DNA of 64,000 bases from PALSA-243 sp963743705 (GCA_963743705.1 CAVUQS010000001.1:62001-126000); one strand, 5' to 3'. Numbered from the stretch's first letter, positions 1 to 8,212 are shown. Numbers and translations are program-made. Notes: a model not told the origin generated them from the sequence alone.

Positions 1-454
1 GTTCGCCATGCGCGCCGGCCGCCGGCTGCAGCGTGACCGCGTCCATGCCGGTGATTTCGGCGAGCGCGTCTTCCAGCTTCGCCATCACCTGCATGCAGCC
101 TTGCGCCAGAGCTTCCGGCTGATACGGATGCGCCCACGCCAGCCCTTCGATGCGCGCCACCAGCTCATTGATGCGCGGGTTGTACTTCATCGTGCACGAC
201 CCCAGCGGATACATGCCGTGATCGATGGCGTAATTCCACGTCGAAAGCCGAGTGAAATGGCGGATCGCTTCGACCTCGCTTACTTCGGGGAAGCCTTCGA
301 TCTCCGCGCGCACGTTCCCGGCGCCGAGCGCCTCGTCCGCGTCCACCGCCGGCACGTCAAGCTCCGGCAGTTGATACGCCTTCTTGCCCGGCGATGAGCG
401 CTCGAACAGCAGGCCTTCGTTTTGCGAGAGATGCTGGGTGACTTTTTCGATCAT
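1..454 (-). CDS. gcvPB: Glycine dehydrogenase (decarboxylating) subunit 2, partial
   Basis: This is the N-terminal 151 residues of the second half of the split glycine decarboxylase (P-protein), the PLP enzyme that decarboxylates glycine and passes the aminomethyl group to lipoyl-GcvH. The reading frame starts with ATG at 454 (MIEKVTQHLSQNEGLLFE) and runs off the left edge, so the PLP lysine region is not visible. The stretch HGMYPLGSCTMKYNPR is the typical conserved core of this subunit. The start overlaps the gcvPA stop as ATGA, which implies translational coupling. It is the last visible gene of the gcvT-H-PA-PB operon. Confidence 0.95.
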   Translation of the reverse strand, partial: MIEKVTQHLSQNEGLLFERSSPGKKAYQLPELDVPAVDADEALGAGNVRAEIEGFPEVSEVEAIRHFTRLSTWNYAIDHGMYPLGSCTMKYNPRINELVARIEGLAWAHPYQPEALAQGCMQVMAKLEDALAEITGMDAVTLQPAAGAHGE

Positions 455-1758
455 GCGAGCGCCTCCGCAATTACATCCATATCCGCCCGCTTCGACATTT
501 CCGTCGCGCACAGCAGCATGCCGTCGGCGAGTTCCGGATAGAACGCGCCTAGCGGCAGGCCGCCGATGATTTTCTTCTTCAGCAGCGCTTTGTTCCTTTC
601 GTCCGGCTTTTCCACCCGCGCCACAAACTCATTGAAGAACTTCCCGGTGAAGCGCGGCTTCACCTTTCCCGCGAGATAGTGCGCCTTGGCGAGATTCTGC
701 TCCGCCAGCTCGCGCAGGCCCTGCTTGCCGTAGACCGTCATAAACACATTGGCCATCAGCGCGATCAAAGCCTGGTTCGTACAGATATTCGACGTCGCCT
801 TCTCGCGCCGGATGTGTTGCTCGCGCGTCGAAAGCGTGAGGCAAAACGCGCGGTGGCCGCGCGAATCCGTGGTTTGACCAACCAGACGCCCCGGCATTTG
901 CCGGATCAGCTTTTCCTTGGTGGCAATGATGCCCGCGAACGGGCCGCCGTAGCACGGCGAAATCGCGAACGATTGCAGCTCGCCCGCGACGATATCGGCC
1001 TCGGCCGGAGGTTCCATCAGCCCCAGCGAAACCGCTTCCGTAAATATCACCACCAGCAGCGCGCCGCGCTTGTGGGCGATTTCGGCCGCCGCCTTCACCT
1101 GGTCGACGATGCCGAAAAAGTTGGGCGACTGCACAATCACCGCGCCCGTCAGATCGTCCATGCGCCGTTCGAGATCTTCCAGATCGATCGTGCCCGCCTC
1201 GGCGTCGTAACCGAACTCCTCCACCGGCATCCCCTGATGCTTGGCGTAGGTCTGCAACACCTGGCGATATTCCGGGTGTACGGTCTTCGCAATCAGCACG
1301 CGGCCTTTGCCGGTCGCGCGCACGGCCATCATCGCCGCTTCCGGCACGGCGGTCGAGCCGTCGTACATCGAAGCGTTGGCGACATCCATGCCGGTCAACT
1401 GGCAGATCATCGTCTGGAATTCGAAGATGGTCGTCAGCGTCCCCTGCGAGATTTCGGCTTGATACGGCGTATACGAGGTCAAGAACTCGCCCCGCGAAAC
1501 CACCGTATCCACCAGCACCGGGCGGAAATGGTTGTACACGCCCGCGCCTAGAAACGACGCGTAGCCGTTGGCGTTTTCGCCGGCGCGCTGGCGGAAATAA
1601 TCGACGATCTCGTATTCGGAGATGCCCGGCGCCAGACTCAGCGGACGATTGAGCTTGACCGCCTCCGGCAAATGAGAAAACAATTCTTCAGCGGACCCAA
1701 CGCCAATGGCGTCCAGCATTGCCCGGCGCTCGGTATCGGACTTCGGAAGATAGCGCAA
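451..1758 (-). CDS. gcvPA: Glycine dehydrogenase (decarboxylating) subunit 1
   Basis: Full-length 435-residue N-terminal half of the two-subunit P-protein, which pairs with GcvPB in the cytoplasmic glycine cleavage complex. The first codon is TTG directly after the gcvH stop (TAG then TTG). I keep this start because the family characteristically opens with MRYLP, and this protein reads MRYLPKSDTERRAML. The next possible start, an internal ATG at residue 14, would remove that conserved opening. Conserved stretches include ASMYDGSTA and GGPFAG. The split PA/PB form differs from the single-chain P-protein of enterobacteria. Confidence 0.95.
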   Translation of the reverse strand: MRYLPKSDTERRAMLDAIGVGSAEELFSHLPEAVKLNRPLSLAPGISEYEIVDYFRQRAGENANGYASFLGAGVYNHFRPVLVDTVVSRGEFLTSYTPYQAEISQGTLTTIFEFQTMICQLTGMDVANASMYDGSTAVPEAAMMAVRATGKGRVLIAKTVHPEYRQVLQTYAKHQGMPVEEFGYDAEAGTIDLEDLERRMDDLTGAVIVQSPNFFGIVDQVKAAAEIAHKRGALLVVIFTEAVSLGLMEPPAEADIVAGELQSFAISPCYGGPFAGIIATKEKLIRQMPGRLVGQTTDSRGHRAFCLTLSTREQHIRREKATSNICTNQALIALMANVFMTVYGKQGLRELAEQNLAKAHYLAGKVKPRFTGKFFNEFVARVEKPDERNKALLKKKIIGGLPLGAFYPELADGMLLCATEMSKRADMDVIAEALA

Positions 1759-2148
1759 CTACTTTTCAGCCCCCACGTATGTTTGATACTCGGCCGCCGT
1801 CATCAGATTCTGAACTTCAGCCGCGGCGCTCAGCTTCAACTTCACCAGCCAAGCCGCGCCATGCGGATCCTCGTTCAGTTTCTCTGGCGAATCGGCCAGC
1901 AACCCATTGATTTCGGTGACTTCGCCGCTCACCGGCGCGTAGACGTCCGAGACGGCCTTCACCGACTCCACCGATCCCAGCGTCTTGCCCCGTTCTAATT
2001 TCGCGCCCACTTTGGGCAGATCCACATAAACGATATCGCCCAGTTCTTGTTGCGCGTGGTCGGTGATGCCGATGGTCGCGGCGTCGCCTTCCACATGAAC
2101 CCACTCGTGTTCCTTCGTATAGCGGAAGTTTTCTGGATACATGTTCAT
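1759..2148 (-). CDS. gcvH: Glycine cleavage system H protein
   Basis: Lipoyl carrier of the glycine cleavage system, about 129 residues. The lipoylation lysine is K64 in the motif ESVKAVSDVYAP. Two starts are possible: ATG at 2148 (MNMYPENFRYTKEHEW), which overlaps the gcvT stop as ATGA, and ATG at 2142, which gives the more usual N-terminus MYPENFRYT. I chose 2148 for the coupled junction, but the two cannot be separated from sequence alone. The frame is open further upstream, but that extension lies inside gcvT and is not part of the protein. Confidence 0.93.
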   Translation of the reverse strand: MNMYPENFRYTKEHEWVHVEGDAATIGITDHAQQELGDIVYVDLPKVGAKLERGKTLGSVESVKAVSDVYAPVSGEVTEINGLLADSPEKLNEDPHGAAWLVKLKLSAAAEVQNLMTAAEYQTYVGAEK

Positions 2149-3248
2149 TTCGCTCGTTTGTAAAACGGGGTTTCGACCGTCACCGCGTCCACCGGTTGAT
2201 TGCGGATGACGACCTGTATCGTCTTGCCTGGAACCGCATGTTCCACGGGCAGGTAGCAGAGACCGATATTCTTGTTCAGCGTGGGCGCAGGTCCGCCGCT
2301 GGTAACCCAACCCGCGGGCGTGCCTTCCAACAGCACTTCGTAACCGTCGCGTCCAATGCCGCGGCCGCGCATCTCGAATCCCACCAGCTTGCGCTTGACG
2401 CCGCTTTCCTTCTGTTGAGCCAATACCTCGCGCCCCACGAACTCCGGCTTTTCAAATTTAACGATCCACGCCAGATCCGCTTCGAGCGGCGAGATCGACG
2501 CGTCGATTTCGTGTCCGTAAAGCGCCATCTTCGATTCCAACCGCAGCGTGTTACGCGCCCCCAACCCGCACGGCTTGATGCCGAATTCGGCCCCGGCGTC
2601 CATCACTTCCTGCCAGATGCGCTGCGCTTCCGCAGGCGGCACATAAATCTCGAAGCCGTCCTCGCCCGTGTAGCCCGTGTGCGCGATGCGCGCCGGAATG
2701 CCGCAAACTTCGCCGTCGGTGAACCAGTAATATTTGATGGCGGAAAGATCCACCGGCGTAAGCTTCTGCAATGTCGCGCGCCCGCTAGGGCCCTGAATCG
2801 CAAGCTGCGCATAGCGATCGCTGGCAAAATCTACGGCCGCGTCGAAACCACTGCGGTGCGCGCGGATGTGCTCGAAATCCTTCTCTTGATTCGATGCGTT
2901 CACGCACAGAAAAAAATCGTCGTCCGCCACCTTGTGCACCAGGATGTCGTCCACGAAGCCGCCGTGCTCGTATAGAAGGCCCGAATAGTGGGCCTGACCA
3001 GGTTTGAGCTTCGCAGCGTTGTTCGTGGACACGAAGTCGACCAGCTTCGCCGCTTCGGCGCCGCGAATCTCAACTTCCCCCATGTGGCTGACGTCGAAAA
3101 GCCCCACCGACTTTCGTACCGCATTGTGCTCGTCGATAATGCCGGAATATTGCACCGGCATATCCCATCCGCCAAAATCAACCATCTTTGCGCCGAGATG
3201 CCGATGGACGGAGTGCAAGGGTGTCTTGCGGAGCGCGGCTTCAGACAT
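2145..3248 (-). CDS. gcvT: Aminomethyltransferase (glycine cleavage T protein)
   Basis: T protein of the glycine cleavage system, 367 residues, which transfers the methylene group from aminomethylated GcvH to tetrahydrofolate and releases ammonia. The folate-binding GcvT fold is recognisable from HLGAKMVDFGGWDMPVQY near the N-terminus and GLGARNTLRLE in the second half, with the C-terminal barrel ending at VETPFYKR. It is the first gene of the minus-strand gcv operon, about 390 bases downstream of coxD. No clear Shine-Dalgarno precedes the ATG at 3248. I looked for a glycine riboswitch upstream and did not find its conserved cores. Confidence 0.95.
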   Translation of the reverse strand: MSEAALRKTPLHSVHRHLGAKMVDFGGWDMPVQYSGIIDEHNAVRKSVGLFDVSHMGEVEIRGAEAAKLVDFVSTNNAAKLKPGQAHYSGLLYEHGGFVDDILVHKVADDDFFLCVNASNQEKDFEHIRAHRSGFDAAVDFASDRYAQLAIQGPSGRATLQKLTPVDLSAIKYYWFTDGEVCGIPARIAHTGYTGEDGFEIYVPPAEAQRIWQEVMDAGAEFGIKPCGLGARNTLRLESKMALYGHEIDASISPLEADLAWIVKFEKPEFVGREVLAQQKESGVKRKLVGFEMRGRGIGRDGYEVLLEGTPAGWVTSGGPAPTLNKNIGLCYLPVEHAVPGKTIQVVIRNQPVDAVTVETPFYKRAK

Positions 3249-3363
3249 GAAGAATTCAGGCTAACAGGGCGGGACGCGTTGAAGCAACCGGACAAACGAA
3301 CCCTCGCTGCAAATTCTTGAGAGGAATCCCCCCTGCCACGCACTACTTGATTTCAGGCCCTAG

Positions 3364-3437
3364 GGGATGCTGGCGGTTCCCGTAACGAGCGAAATTCGGC
3401 GCTCCAGCGGGAAGGCCGGTAGCAGCCGGCGCATCCC
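3364..3437. ncRNA. Putative structured RNA element A (cox-gcv intergenic)
   Basis: This stretch folds as nested helices. An outer 7-bp stem pairs GGGATGC (3364-3370) with GCATCCC (3431-3437). Inside it TTCCCG (3377-3382) pairs with CGGGAA (3408-3413), enclosing a 5-bp hairpin GAGCG (3387-3391)/CGCTC (3400-3404). A further hairpin pairs GCCGG (3415-3419) with CCGGC (3426-3430). The helices are mutually compatible. The strand cannot be decided; on the minus strand it would lie in the leader of gcvT. Base pairing is read directly, and calling it an RNA is inference. It does not match a tRNA or the SRP RNA core. Confidence 0.3.
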
Positions 3438-3470
3438 GCGAATCTAGAGCGCTGAAGAGGGGTGATTTTA

Positions 3471-3613
3471 AATGCGCACCTTGCGAGTGAGGATCGTCCT
3501 AAAGTTCGGGAAGATCCAAATCGTCCTGACGTTCCCTCGGGGACGTTAGGGTGACAAGGCTGCCGGAGCGGCCAACGTTCCGGCAGCCTCACTCGCAAAA
3601 ATTCTAACGCATT
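3471..3613. ncRNA. Putative structured RNA element B, multi-helix junction
   Basis: An outer stem pairs TTGCGAGTGAGG (3481-3492) with CCTCACTCGCAA (3587-3598), extended after an internal loop by AATGCG (3471-3476)/CGCATT (3608-3613). It encloses three hairpins. P2 is GGATC (3491-3495)/GATCC (3513-3517) with four more pairs inside. P3 is 3525-3536/3540-3550, eleven pairs with one G-U and one bulge. P4 is a perfect 10-bp stem 3558-3567/3579-3588 with an 11-base loop. Two outer base pairs compete with P4, so P1 is 10-12 bp. P4 could also act as a terminator after coxD, though no T-run follows. Alternatives are a MITE-like element with 12-bp terminal repeats, or a regulatory leader. Confidence 0.4.
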
Positions 3614-3641
3614 CCTAATCGCCGCGCAATCCTAGTGGATA

Positions 3642-3974
3642 CTACCGGCCCGGGACGCCCATCCAGGTACGCGATCCGAAATCGATGAACGTCATCCCCA
3701 TCAGGATTCCGAACCAAAGCAGGCCGCCGAGCAGCACGACCCGCGTCAACCGGGTGCTATGCCGCACGTGCATAAAAAATAGCGTAACCAGCAGCATCTT
3801 GCACACCGCGATGGCCAGGGCTACAACCACGCTGAACGCGCCCAAATCGATCGTAGCGACCCACGTGGTCAAAATCGTGGCAAAAATTAGCGCCACGAAG
3901 ACCATGACGTAAGTCTTGACGGTATCCATGTGGTGGGTATTCGTATCCATCATGTGGCGGGTATTCGTATCCAT
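3642..3974 (-). CDS. coxD: Cytochrome c oxidase subunit IV (caa3 type)
   Basis: Small three-helix membrane subunit of a caa3-type oxidase, 110 residues, resembling the prokaryotic COX4 family. Hydrophobic segments lie at about 20-40, 48-68 and 80-97, and FFMHVRHS is the typical loop. It is the last gene of the act-cox operon, 11 bases after coxC. The N-terminus is odd: MDTNTRHM and MDTNTHHM are encoded by two tandem 24-base copies, giving in-frame ATGs at 3974, 3953, 3950 and 3929. The upstream GAGAG eight bases before 3974 supports the longest form. The shorter starts would give an equally normal family protein. Confidence 0.85.
   Translation of the reverse strand: MDTNTRHMMDTNTHHMDTVKTYVMVFVALIFATILTTWVATIDLGAFSVVVALAIAVCKMLLVTLFFMHVRHSTRLTRVVLLGGLLWFGILMGMTFIDFGSRTWMGVPGR
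3927..3974 (-). repeat. Tandem 24-bp duplication of the coxD start region
   Basis: Two adjacent 24-base units (3951-3974 and 3927-3950) differ at one base and encode MDTNTRHM and MDTNTHHM. Each begins and ends with an ATG, so the duplication copies the translation start in frame. Confidence 0.9.
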
Positions 3975-3985
3975 AGTGAGTGCTC

Positions 3986-4657
3986 TCAGCTATTGAGGTG
4001 CCGGTCTATCAAATAAAGTAGCGGGAACAGGAAAATCCAAACGATATCGACGAAGTGCCAGTACAGGCCCGAGATATCCACCGGCGTCATGTAATCGGCC
4101 GTGAACTTCCCTTTGTGGGACTGGTACACCAGCACCGAAAGAATTCCTACGCCCACCACCATGTGCAGTGCGTGCAGGCCGGTCATACAGAAATACAGCG
4201 CGAAGAAGATCTGCGCCGCGCCCTGCTGGTCTACTCCGTTCAAATGGAAATTCGCCATGCCGGGCACGTGGTGCAACTCGAACTTTTCGTTCCACTCGAA
4301 GCCCTTGACGCCGAGGAACGTCAAACCGAAGAGCAGCGTCAAAACCAGCCAGAAAACAATCGCGCTTTTCTTCCCCAGGGTCGAAGCGCGCACCGCCATC
4401 ACCATCGTGAAGCTGGAACACAGCAGCACTACGGTATTCGCGGCGCCGATGATCACGTTCAGACTGCTGCTCGCCACTGCGAACACTTCCGGATACTTCG
4501 TGCGGTAGATGCTGTACGCCAGGAACATGCCGCCGAAGAACATGACTTCCGTGATGAGGAAGATCCACATTCCCAGCGTCGAAGCGTCTTTCTGCTGATC
4601 CGCGGTATCGAATTGCTCCCGCAGCGCGAGCGGATGCGTTGTCTCCGAACCGTGCAC
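3986..4657 (-). CDS. coxC: Cytochrome c oxidase subunit III
   Basis: Integral membrane subunit III of the aa3/caa3 oxidase, about 223 residues, which stabilises the CoxA core. After a short hydrophilic N-terminus the family features are clear: STLGMWIFLITEVMFFGGMF as the first helix, FQ/NE-type loops, and the C-terminal YWHFVDIVWIFLFPLLYL. The frame is open upstream, but that part overlaps coxA. The best start is GTG at 4657, preceded by AGGG with five-base spacing and lying eight bases beyond the coxA stop. The resulting protein begins MHGSETTHPLALREQFDTAD. It sits between coxA and coxD. Confidence 0.9.
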   Translation of the reverse strand: MHGSETTHPLALREQFDTADQQKDASTLGMWIFLITEVMFFGGMFLAYSIYRTKYPEVFAVASSSLNVIIGAANTVVLLCSSFTMVMAVRASTLGKKSAIVFWLVLTLLFGLTFLGVKGFEWNEKFELHHVPGMANFHLNGVDQQGAAQIFFALYFCMTGLHALHMVVGVGILSVLVYQSHKGKFTADYMTPVDISGLYWHFVDIVWIFLFPLLYLIDRHLNS

Positions 4658-4664
4658 GTCTGCC

Positions 4665-6281
4665 CTATGCAACTTCGGCCTCCACGGTGTTGTAATCGTA
4701 GGCCTCGAAATCCACAATCGGCGTCTCGTCGAAATTGTGCGTGGGCGGCGGCGAGGAAGTTCTCCACTCCAGACCGGTCGCACCCCAGGGGTTCGCGCCC
4801 GCCACCTTGCCGTATTTCAACGACCAGGTGAAATAAATCGCCGGCAACAGGTATCCGATCGCCAGCACCGACGCGCCCGCCGAAGAAAGCACGTGCAAGA
4901 CCTGGAACTCGTCCGGATAGGCGTGGTAGCGGCGCGGCATGCCCATATAGCCGAGGATGAATTGCGGGAAGAATGTCAAATTGAATCCCAGAAAGATGAT
5001 GCCCGCCGAAAGTTTGGCCCAGCCATCGGGATACATTCGGCCCGTCATTTTCGGCCACCAGTAATGCAAGCCGCCCATATACGCCATAATCGTTCCGCCC
5101 ACCATCACGTAATGAAAGTGAGCGATTACGAAGTAGGTGTCGGTCACGTGAACGTCCAAGCCGATCGAGGCTAGGAACAGGCCGGTCAATCCGCCAATCG
5201 TGAACAACCCGATGAAGCCGAACGCATAAAGCATCGGCGTCTCAAAGGATATTGAGCCCTTGTATAGCGTGGCTGTCCAGTTGAACACCTTAATGGCCGA
5301 AGGAATCGCTACAAAGTAGCTCAGGAACGAGAACACCATGCCCGCGTAAACCGACTGCGTGCTGACGAATAGGTGATGGCCCCAAACCAGGAAGCCGATG
5401 ACCGCGATCGCCAGGCTCGACGCCGCCACAAAACCGTATCCGAAAACCGGCTTACGCGAAAACGTCGAAATCAGTTCGCTGATGACGCCCATGCCCGGCA
5501 CCACCATGATGTAGACTGCCGGATGCGAGTAGAACCAGAAGAGGTGCTGGAACAACACTGGGTCGCCGCCCAGCGCCGGATCGAAAATACCGATATGCAG
5601 CGCGCGCTCCGCAAACACCAGTACCAACGTCACCGCAAGAACCGGCGTTCCCAAAACCTGAATCAGCGCCGTGGCGTAGTGGGCCCACACGAAGAGCGGC
5701 ATCCGGAACCATGTCATGCCCGGCGCGCGCATGCGGTGCACGGTCACGATGAAGTTGAGGCCGGTCAGAATCGACGAGAATCCCGCGATGAAAATGCCCA
5801 CCGCGGTCGCGAGTACCCAGGTATTCGAATATGTCGTGCTATACGGCGTATAGAAGGTCCAGCCGGTGTCGACTCCGCCCGCGAACATCGCAAATAGGGC
5901 GAACGCGCCGCCCGCGATCAGCAGATACCAGCTCAGCAGGTTGATCTTCGGAAACGCCAGATCGCGCGCCCCGATCATCATCGGTAGAAAGAAATTGCCA
6001 AGCGTCGCCGGGATGGAGGGCACCAGGAAGAAGAACACCATGATCACGCCGTGCATGGTGAACAGTTTGTTGTATGTGTCCGATGACACCAAGTCGCCCT
6101 GCGGAGTAATCAATTCGATGCGGATCAAGGACGCGAAGACGCCGCCCAGGAAAAAGAACACCGTGATGGTAAAGAAGTACAACAGGGCGATCCGCTTGTG
6201 GTCCTTCGTCAGGAGCCACGACTTGAGGCCATGCCCTGCCGTTAAGTAATTTTCTCTTTGCTGTACAACCGCGGTTGCCAT
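4665..6281 (-). CDS. coxA: Cytochrome c oxidase subunit I, A2-type
   Basis: Catalytic heme-copper subunit of the terminal oxidase, 538 residues with about 12 membrane helices. It reduces O2 to water and pumps protons. Ligand motifs are visible: the low-spin heme region TMHGVIMVFF, the CuB histidine in FYSHPAVYI (about 250-258), HH at 302-303 and HFHYVM at 388-393. The helix VI motif is YSHP rather than HPEVY, so the usual proton-channel glutamate is absent, the mark of A2-type enzymes such as those of Thermus and Rhodothermus. Start ATG at 6281, eight bases before the end of coxB; a longer frame to 6359 would run into coxB and is less likely. Confidence 0.96.
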   Translation of the reverse strand: MATAVVQQRENYLTAGHGLKSWLLTKDHKRIALLYFFTITVFFFLGGVFASLIRIELITPQGDLVSSDTYNKLFTMHGVIMVFFFLVPSIPATLGNFFLPMMIGARDLAFPKINLLSWYLLIAGGAFALFAMFAGGVDTGWTFYTPYSTTYSNTWVLATAVGIFIAGFSSILTGLNFIVTVHRMRAPGMTWFRMPLFVWAHYATALIQVLGTPVLAVTLVLVFAERALHIGIFDPALGGDPVLFQHLFWFYSHPAVYIMVVPGMGVISELISTFSRKPVFGYGFVAASSLAIAVIGFLVWGHHLFVSTQSVYAGMVFSFLSYFVAIPSAIKVFNWTATLYKGSISFETPMLYAFGFIGLFTIGGLTGLFLASIGLDVHVTDTYFVIAHFHYVMVGGTIMAYMGGLHYWWPKMTGRMYPDGWAKLSAGIIFLGFNLTFFPQFILGYMGMPRRYHAYPDEFQVLHVLSSAGASVLAIGYLLPAIYFTWSLKYGKVAGANPWGATGLEWRTSSPPPTHNFDETPIVDFEAYDYNTVEAEVA

Positions 6282-6288
6282 AATTTCT

Positions 6289-7332
6289 TTAACGACCCTT
6301 CGGAGTCCCGCTTCCCGCTGCCGGCTGAGCCATGCCCGGAGGAAGCTCCTTGAATTCACCCGACGGGGTCGAGACGTTTACCGGCGCGGGCCCCGTTCCC
6401 GGCGCGGGAGAAAGCGACTTAATATATTCGATCAACTGCACCACGCCTTCCTCGCTCACTAATCCCTGGAAGGTAGGCATCAAAGGCTGGAACGCGGCCA
6501 CGACTTTCGCGTTCGGCTGCAAAATCGATTCGCGCAAATAGGCTTCGTCGGCCGTGATCACGCGGCCGTCAGCGAGTTGTACATGCTTGCGGTACAACCC
6601 CACCAGCGACGGGCAACGTCCCGACCCATCCTGCTTATGGCAGTTGGCGCACGCCAGATCGTCAAACAGCTTGCCGCCCTTTTCCGCCATCGAACCCATG
6701 GGCGCGCCGCCGTTCAACCATTCCTGATACTTGTCGGGCGTCATGACGTAGACCCAGCCGATCATGCCCGAATGCTTCGTACCGCAATATTCCGCACAGA
6801 ACAGATGATATTTGCCGGGCTTGGTGGGAATAAACCAGATCGTCGAATAGCGCCCCGGCACCACGTCCTGCTTGGTGCGGAACGCCGGAATATAGAAGCT
6901 GTGAATGACGTCCTCGGAGGTCATCGTCATCTTGATCGCGCGGCCCGTGGGCACGTGCAATTCGTTAATCTCTCGCTGGCCTTCCGGATGCTGAATCTTC
7001 CACATCCATTGCTTGCCCACCACGTACATCTGCGTGGCGTCGTCGGGCGGCCGGCTCTCTTTGAAGAAGATGCTCGCGCCCCAACCGAACATGATCATCG
7101 TCAAGCCGAACGGAACCACGCTCCACACCACTTCGAGCAGCATGCCGGTGTGCGTCGCCACCGGAATCTCCGTGTCCGACTTGCGCCGGTACTTAATGGC
7201 GAAGATGAAAACGGCGGCGAAAATTCCCACCGTGAAGAAGATCGTGACCGCGATGAAAAAGAAATACAGGTAATCCACTTCGGCCGCGAAGTTGGATGCC
7301 TGTTCCGGAAATAGAGGTAGTGTAGATCCCAT
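6289..7332 (-). CDS. coxB: Cytochrome c oxidase subunit II with fused cytochrome c
   Basis: Subunit II of a caa3-type oxidase, 347 residues. Two membrane helices (about 22-47 and 63-90) are followed by a periplasmic CuA domain with ligands H144, C179, E181, C183, H187 and M190 (CAEYCGTKHSGM). A C-terminal cytochrome c domain carries CANCH at 228-232. The fusion means that electrons delivered to the heme c domain pass to CuA within one protein, which fits direct donation from alternative complex III encoded upstream. No lipobox is seen at the N-terminus. Proline/glycine-rich tail. Confidence 0.96.
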   Translation of the reverse strand: MGSTLPLFPEQASNFAAEVDYLYFFFIAVTIFFTVGIFAAVFIFAIKYRRKSDTEIPVATHTGMLLEVVWSVVPFGLTMIMFGWGASIFFKESRPPDDATQMYVVGKQWMWKIQHPEGQREINELHVPTGRAIKMTMTSEDVIHSFYIPAFRTKQDVVPGRYSTIWFIPTKPGKYHLFCAEYCGTKHSGMIGWVYVMTPDKYQEWLNGGAPMGSMAEKGGKLFDDLACANCHKQDGSGRCPSLVGLYRKHVQLADGRVITADEAYLRESILQPNAKVVAAFQPLMPTFQGLVSEEGVVQLIEYIKSLSPAPGTGPAPVNVSTPSGEFKELPPGMAQPAAGSGTPKGR

Positions 7333-7338
7333 CTCGAA

Positions 7339-8211
7339 CTATCCAGCCCGCCTCGAATTGGTTTTGCCGCCGCGCGTATCGCGCCGGAATGCCACAAACA
7401 AGAATGCGCCGCAAACCAGCGCGAATCCGGCGCCCGCAACCCGCAGGGACGTCATCGTCAACGCGCCGTACTTGCCGGTCGCGGGGTCATAGTGAAAACA
7501 GAACAGCAGAATCTGGTCGACCGGCGTTCCGATCTTGTCGGACGACGCCTCCACCAGGCCCAGGCGCAAATCGCGCGCCGAATATTCCACGCCGTAGAAA
7601 TACTTGGAAAGCTTACCCGTCGGCGTCACGATCATCACCGCGCTGGCGTGGGCGAATTGATCTGTCTCGGGATCGTACGTATAGTGGAAGCCCACCGCGT
7701 CCGTGAGAGCCTTGATGTTGGCTTCATCGCCCGACAGGAAATGCCAGCCGTTGGCCGTGTTCGGACGGTTGTAGCGGTGCAGGTACGATTGCTTCTTGGC
7801 CGCGGCGATTTCCGGCGTGTCCTTCGGATCGAAGCTCACCGCCACCACTTCAAAATCCTGTCCGGGGTTCAGTGAGACCGCCTTCAGCGCTCCCGCCAGT
7901 CCGTTCAAAATCTCGGAGCAGAGCATCGGGCAGCGGTAATATACCAGCGCCAGCACCACCGGCTTCTTGCCCGTGAAATACGTCGAAAGCGGCAGCGCCC
8001 TGCCGGCTTCGTCATTAAAGGTCAGGTTGAGCGGAATCTGCGCGTCCAGCCGTTGATCGATCCCCACGCCTTTCAGCGCGCCCGGAATCGCCGGCTTCAG
8101 ATTGCTGTCCTGCATGCTGTAGGTCTGCTGCGCCGGAGCGGGTTGCCCCGGCTGGGCGAATGCCGCCCCGCCAAGGGCAGCGATCACCGCGGTTATGGAG
8201 CCCAAACGCAT
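7339..8211 (-). CDS. SCO1/SenC-family copper chaperone
   Basis: 290-residue exported thioredoxin-fold protein that probably delivers copper to the CuA site of CoxB. A signal peptide covers about 1-19 (ends AFAQ). The copper-binding pair is C94 and C98 in YRCPMLCSE, with the distal histidine H188 in FAHAS. Unlike most family members it also has a C-terminal membrane helix at about 254-277, followed by a basic tail, suggesting that it is anchored at both ends or only at the C-terminus after signal cleavage. It lies one base after the stop of the preceding gene and six bases before coxB, so it is part of the oxidase operon. Confidence 0.92.
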   Translation of the reverse strand: MRLGSITAVIAALGGAAFAQPGQPAPAQQTYSMQDSNLKPAIPGALKGVGIDQRLDAQIPLNLTFNDEAGRALPLSTYFTGKKPVVLALVYYRCPMLCSEILNGLAGALKAVSLNPGQDFEVVAVSFDPKDTPEIAAAKKQSYLHRYNRPNTANGWHFLSGDEANIKALTDAVGFHYTYDPETDQFAHASAVMIVTPTGKLSKYFYGVEYSARDLRLGLVEASSDKIGTPVDQILLFCFHYDPATGKYGALTMTSLRVAGAGFALVCGAFLFVAFRRDTRGGKTNSRRAG

Positions 8212-8212
8212 C

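Noticed and set aside
3361..3440. SRP RNA-like gene (GCTGGCGGTTCCCG and TAGCAGCC resemble parts of bacterial SRP RNA)
   Set aside because: The conserved GGAA tetraloop flanked by CAGG and AGCAG cannot form in the right order, so the similarity is superficial.
3249..3480. Glycine riboswitch upstream of gcvT
   Set aside because: Neither strand shows the conserved glycine aptamer cores, although the location would suit one.
3353..3598. Possible 81-residue gene on the minus strand
   Set aside because: Biased composition without any family pattern; the DNA is better explained by inverted repeats.
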